This document shows, one piece after another, positions 61,175 to 64,000 of a DNA stretch of 64,000 nt. Made by a program: the position numbers and the translations under genes. The stretch is taken from positions 124,001-188,000 of the forward strand of contig NZ_JAKFFT010000010.1 in the NCBI RefSeq assembly GCF_021502655.1, given 5' to 3'. The stretch is from Dyadobacter sp. CY347 (GTDB taxonomy: Bacteria > Bacteroidota > Bacteroidia > Cytophagales > Spirosomataceae). Below the pieces are notes generated by a model that was not told the DNA's origin, ran no database searches, and worked only from the letters and a program-made list of their open reading frames with translations. Within the stretch, counting starts at the first letter, position 1. Each line of letters opens with the position of its first letter.

Positions 61175-62542
61175 ATGGATAACAATCAAATCGTAACGGC
61201 GCTTTTTGACGCTGTGCAAAATAATAACCTTGACATTGCGGATGCAGATAAGAAATTTTATACAAAACTTGTCTTGCATGCCGCTGAAATTCGTGACTTA
61301 TACACACAATTATACAACGACCATCCCGATTTCAGCGCCAATTTTACAAAGCTGATCGAAGTGCTCATTTCCTCACATTTGAGCAGGCCCCAGGATTTAA
61401 AGGATCGCGATAATAAAAAGCCGGAAAATTGGTATCTGAGCAATGAATTGGCTGGAATGAGTCTTATGGAAGCTCGTTTCAATGCAGATTTCGATGTCCT
61501 AAGGGACAACCTTCCTTTTTTCAATGATTTGGGAATAAATGTGCTGCACTTAGCAAACATTCAGGTTGATCCTGATGATTTGAGGGCCATAATGCACCAA
61601 CATGGCTTGTATCTGATGCTTGATCTCGTCCAAAATGACACGGAAAAGTCAAAGCCTGCGGCATTGGTAAATTTGTTGAAGGACATTCTTTTCAATGCCA
61701 ATATCGGTGTTGATATATTGGTGATTAATGCTTCTGATTTCCAGGAAGTTCAGTCACAGTTTCATACTATTCTCCAATTAATCAAACAATGCCTGCAAGT
61801 CACAGCACCTGGAATGGCCCTGGGGGTGACAGCATCCGCTTCGCCGGAGGATGCCATGAAGTTTTTTGGTGAGGCCCGATATCTGGCCAAAGAATGTGAT
61901 TTTGTTTATAATGATACGCAAATGTCCCTGCAATGGGATGCGTTAGCCTCGGGTCAGGTTGCCGAGATGATTGAGGCAGAAACATTTTTATACGAAAAAC
62001 CCTTTGGCACAACCTGGATCAATTATACAATTTCGAACGCTGATAAGAATGTTACATTAGCATCCCTATCTGGTCTGGATCAAGCGATTAAGGACAAAAG
62101 CGAAATGCAGATCAGCACAGCTATTCAACGGATTCTGCTGATGCAAGCGAACAGCTTCTTCCTTGGTGGGCTTCCAATGGTTTCTTTTGCAGATCAACAG
62201 GAAAGCATGATTGAAAACAGGATTTTTTCAGGAACAAAAAAATTGCTGGCGATCAGAAAAAGCCTCGATGTAGTCTCAGATACAAAAAATACGCGGTGGC
62301 TGCCCAGACACAACATTCACATTGCAGGGTTTGTCCGAAATGGCCGGGAAAAGGCACTTTATTGCATTTTTAATTACAGCAGTGAAAGCGCATACCTGAC
62401 CTGGCACTCATTCCGGTATAATGGCTTGGCTCCCGAAAAATTGTACGATTACTGGCGTGAAATTTATTTGGAGCCTGGGAACGATGCCGAATTTTTGGTG
62501 CTGGAACCTTATGGATTTTATCTGCTGGAAGTTGTGGCTTAA
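61175..62542 (+). CDS. Amylosucrase-like GH13 protein lacking all catalytic carboxylates
   Basis: A 455-residue protein related to GH13 amylosucrase along its length, about 180 residues shorter. Matching stretches are LGINVLHLANI (YLKELGVTYLHLMPL in GH13), QCLQVTAPGMALGVTASASP, FVYNDTQMSLQWDALASGQV and TTWINYTISNAD. Where amylosucrase has the Asp nucleophile (ILRMDAVAF) this protein has ILVINASDF with Asn185. The acid/base Glu of FKSEAIVHP is Ala220, and His-Asp of RSHDDIGW is Asn288-Ala289. It is thus a predicted pseudoenzyme, perhaps a sugar-binding or scaffold protein. No signal peptide, so cytoplasmic. A C-terminal GH13-type beta domain is kept (CIFNYSSESAYLTWHSF). Confidence 0.78.
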   Translation: MDNNQIVTALFDAVQNNNLDIADADKKFYTKLVLHAAEIRDLYTQLYNDHPDFSANFTKLIEVLISSHLSRPQDLKDRDNKKPENWYLSNELAGMSLMEARFNADFDVLRDNLPFFNDLGINVLHLANIQVDPDDLRAIMHQHGLYLMLDLVQNDTEKSKPAALVNLLKDILFNANIGVDILVINASDFQEVQSQFHTILQLIKQCLQVTAPGMALGVTASASPEDAMKFFGEARYLAKECDFVYNDTQMSLQWDALASGQVAEMIEAETFLYEKPFGTTWINYTISNADKNVTLASLSGLDQAIKDKSEMQISTAIQRILLMQANSFFLGGLPMVSFADQQESMIENRIFSGTKKLLAIRKSLDVVSDTKNTRWLPRHNIHIAGFVRNGREKALYCIFNYSSESAYLTWHSFRYNGLAPEKLYDYWREIYLEPGNDAEFLVLEPYGFYLLEVVA

Positions 62543-62623
62543 ACCACCTAGAAAACTTTCTACGCCCTACATAAACTAATTCAAACAAATTGTATCTTCC
62601 GGGGAAAATTATACCCCTCAGGA

Positions 62624-64000
62624 ATGAAAGAACTTTTACTCGCTTATCTCTTATTCACCTCTTTTATCTGTCAGTCACAATCCTATCAATCCCTTCCCGG
62701 AAGGATAGAAGCAGAAGACTACACCGCGATGAACTCGGTTGACACTGAGGAAACCGGGGACGCAGATGGCGGCCGAAATGTTGGCTGGATCCAGGATGGT
62801 AGCTGGATGGATTACAACGTTAATGCTTCTGTTACAGGCTACTATACATTTCGTTTCAGGATTGCTAATGGATATAGCCCGGAGGCTACCCTTACCCTAA
62901 AATCTGCTAATGGTGATAATCTGGGTCAAAGGATTTTGCCGCAGACCGGTGGAATGCAAAACTATGCCACCATCAGCTTTGTAGCATTGCTCCCACAAGG
63001 CAATCAAACATTAAGAGTATTTGCAGAAAAAGGCGGCTTCAATTTTAATTGGTTTGAAGCTGCTGCATCGCGCAATGTGTCCACGAGGATCGAAGCGGAG
63101 GATTTTGATGCTGTTAGCGACGTCCGGACAGAAACGACCGCTGATACAGACGGGAACCTGAATGTCGGTTACATTGACGATGGCGACTTTTTGGACTACA
63201 ACATTAAACTGACAGGCGGCACTTACACGGCCAATTTCCGGATTGCCAATAGTTACGGCTCCGGCGTAATTGAAATCAAAAACGCTGGCGGAACATTATT
63301 AGGGCAACTGAATGTGCCACAAACAGGCGGCTGGCAAAACTGGGCGACGATCTCCACACAGCTCACCTTACCGGCCGGAAGTCAGGTCATTCACCTCGCA
63401 ACGCCGCAGGGTTCCTTCAATTTAAACTGGTTTGAGCTTATTCCCCAGGGCGAACCCGCCATTGGCGTAGCATTACCCGCAAGAATTCAGGCCGAAAGTT
63501 TTGATGCTTCCAACAACATTGGCACCGAAGCCACCACAGATGAGGGCGGCGGCGAAAATGTAGGCTGGATCCAGGACGACAGCTGGATGGAATATAACGT
63601 AAACTCTCCTGAATCAGGCATTTACACATTAAGTTACCGTGTGGCAAATGGTTACACTCCCGAAGCGTCTTTTGCAATCAAAAAGAGCGATGGGACAGAA
63701 TTAGGCCGCATTACGGTGCCTCAAACAGGCGGTATGCAGGGCTGGCGGACTGTTCATATGCTTGCAGCACTGCCCGCAGGAAATGAAACATTAAAAATCC
63801 AGTCGTTACACAGCGGCTGGAACTTCAATTGGTTCGAAGCCAAGGCGTCAAGGCCGCTCACCGGCAGAATGGAGGCCGAAACATTTGACCTGGCAAGCGA
63901 CGTAAGGACGGAAGAAACTACCGACACCGACGGCGGCTCAACAGTAACGTATATTGACGACAGCGATTGGCTTGATTACAATGTAAAAATCGCTACATCA
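62624..64000 (+). CDS. Secreted protein with at least four tandem CBM6-like modules (3' end outside window)
   Basis: An exported carbohydrate-binding protein, partial at the right edge (459 codons visible). The signal peptide MKELLLAYLLFTSFICQSQS is followed by four modules of about 125 residues. Each starts with an acidic strand: GRIEAEDYTAMNSVDTEE, TRIEAEDFDAVSDVRTET, ARIQAESFDASNNIGTEA and GRMEAETFDLASDVRTEE. Each has a WIQDGSWMDYNVN- or YIDDGDFLDYN-type strand; complete modules end in FNWFEA or LNWFEL. These match carbohydrate-binding module family 6. Modules 1 and 3, and 2 and 4, resemble each other most. No catalytic domain is visible. Confidence 0.86.
   Translation, partial: MKELLLAYLLFTSFICQSQSYQSLPGRIEAEDYTAMNSVDTEETGDADGGRNVGWIQDGSWMDYNVNASVTGYYTFRFRIANGYSPEATLTLKSANGDNLGQRILPQTGGMQNYATISFVALLPQGNQTLRVFAEKGGFNFNWFEAAASRNVSTRIEAEDFDAVSDVRTETTADTDGNLNVGYIDDGDFLDYNIKLTGGTYTANFRIANSYGSGVIEIKNAGGTLLGQLNVPQTGGWQNWATISTQLTLPAGSQVIHLATPQGSFNLNWFELIPQGEPAIGVALPARIQAESFDASNNIGTEATTDEGGGENVGWIQDDSWMEYNVNSPESGIYTLSYRVANGYTPEASFAIKKSDGTELGRITVPQTGGMQGWRTVHMLAALPAGNETLKIQSLHSGWNFNWFEAKASRPLTGRMEAETFDLASDVRTEETTDTDGGSTVTYIDDSDWLDYNVKIATS

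Noticed and set aside
1..64000. CRISPR array, tRNA, rRNA, prophage or IS transposase
   Set aside because: No spaced direct repeats, cloverleaf folds, rRNA segments, phage structural genes or transposase motifs were recognised on reading both strands.

Overview
The window reads as the chromosome of a member of Bacteroidota, most likely Cytophagales and close to Dyadobacter (inference from gene content, no search run). Signs seen in the sequence are secreted proteins ending in type IX secretion (T9SS) sorting domains, PorZ- and PorU2-like T9SS proteins, lipoproteins with acidic residues after the lipid Cys, few Shine-Dalgarno sites, and promoters of the Bacteroidota form TTTG-N19-22-TAnnTTTG. 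No rRNA, tRNA, CRISPR array, IS element or prophage was recognised.

Layout: 1-4.0 kb holds a Tat-exported Gfo/Idh/MocA oxidoreductase (cut by the window edge), panD, a flippase-like membrane protein, rfaE2 and a membrane zinc peptidase, closed by a long REP-like inverted repeat and a shared terminator. 4.1-11.9 kb has a VCBS-repeat protein, gcvT, a ComB-like phosphatase, a three-repeat secreted protein, porZ and udk. 12.0-15.5 kb holds two lipoproteins and then a lasso-peptide precursor with an asparagine-synthetase-like cyclase under a near-perfect promoter, but with no RRE, leader peptidase or transporter gene nearby. 15.5-21.9 kb carries two tandem C25 (gingipain/PorU2-like) peptidases.

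22.3-32.3 kb is a duplication field. mqo is followed by four paralogous secreted proteins with a conserved stalk and divergent C1q/TNF-like heads. Two leader types alternate, and broken copies of the neighbouring mqo, sugar epimerase and VCBS genes lie between them. The third paralog has an in-frame stop. 32.3-46.1 kb contains rhaT, a T9SS-sorted VCBS protein, murF, an ahpC/ahpD-like peroxide defence pair, an operon of lipoproteins and membrane proteins downstream of a LytS/LytTR-type two-component pair, and ahcY.

46.2-52.2 kb has a giant M4 metalloprotease without a sorting domain, followed by a tiny signal-peptide-plus-sorting-domain protein, and a SHOCT-domain protein. 52.4-54.4 kb holds two tandem paralogous lipoproteins. 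54.5-60.5 kb is an ArsR-controlled RND efflux operon (arsR, adaptor, permease, tolC) whose permease is frameshifted in an A9 tract. 60.7-64 kb has an acidic proline-rich small protein, an amylosucrase-like protein that has lost all three catalytic carboxylates, and the start of a secreted protein with at least four CBM6-like modules.

The strongest leads are the minimal lasso locus, the C1q array with its scars, and the GH13 pseudoenzyme.
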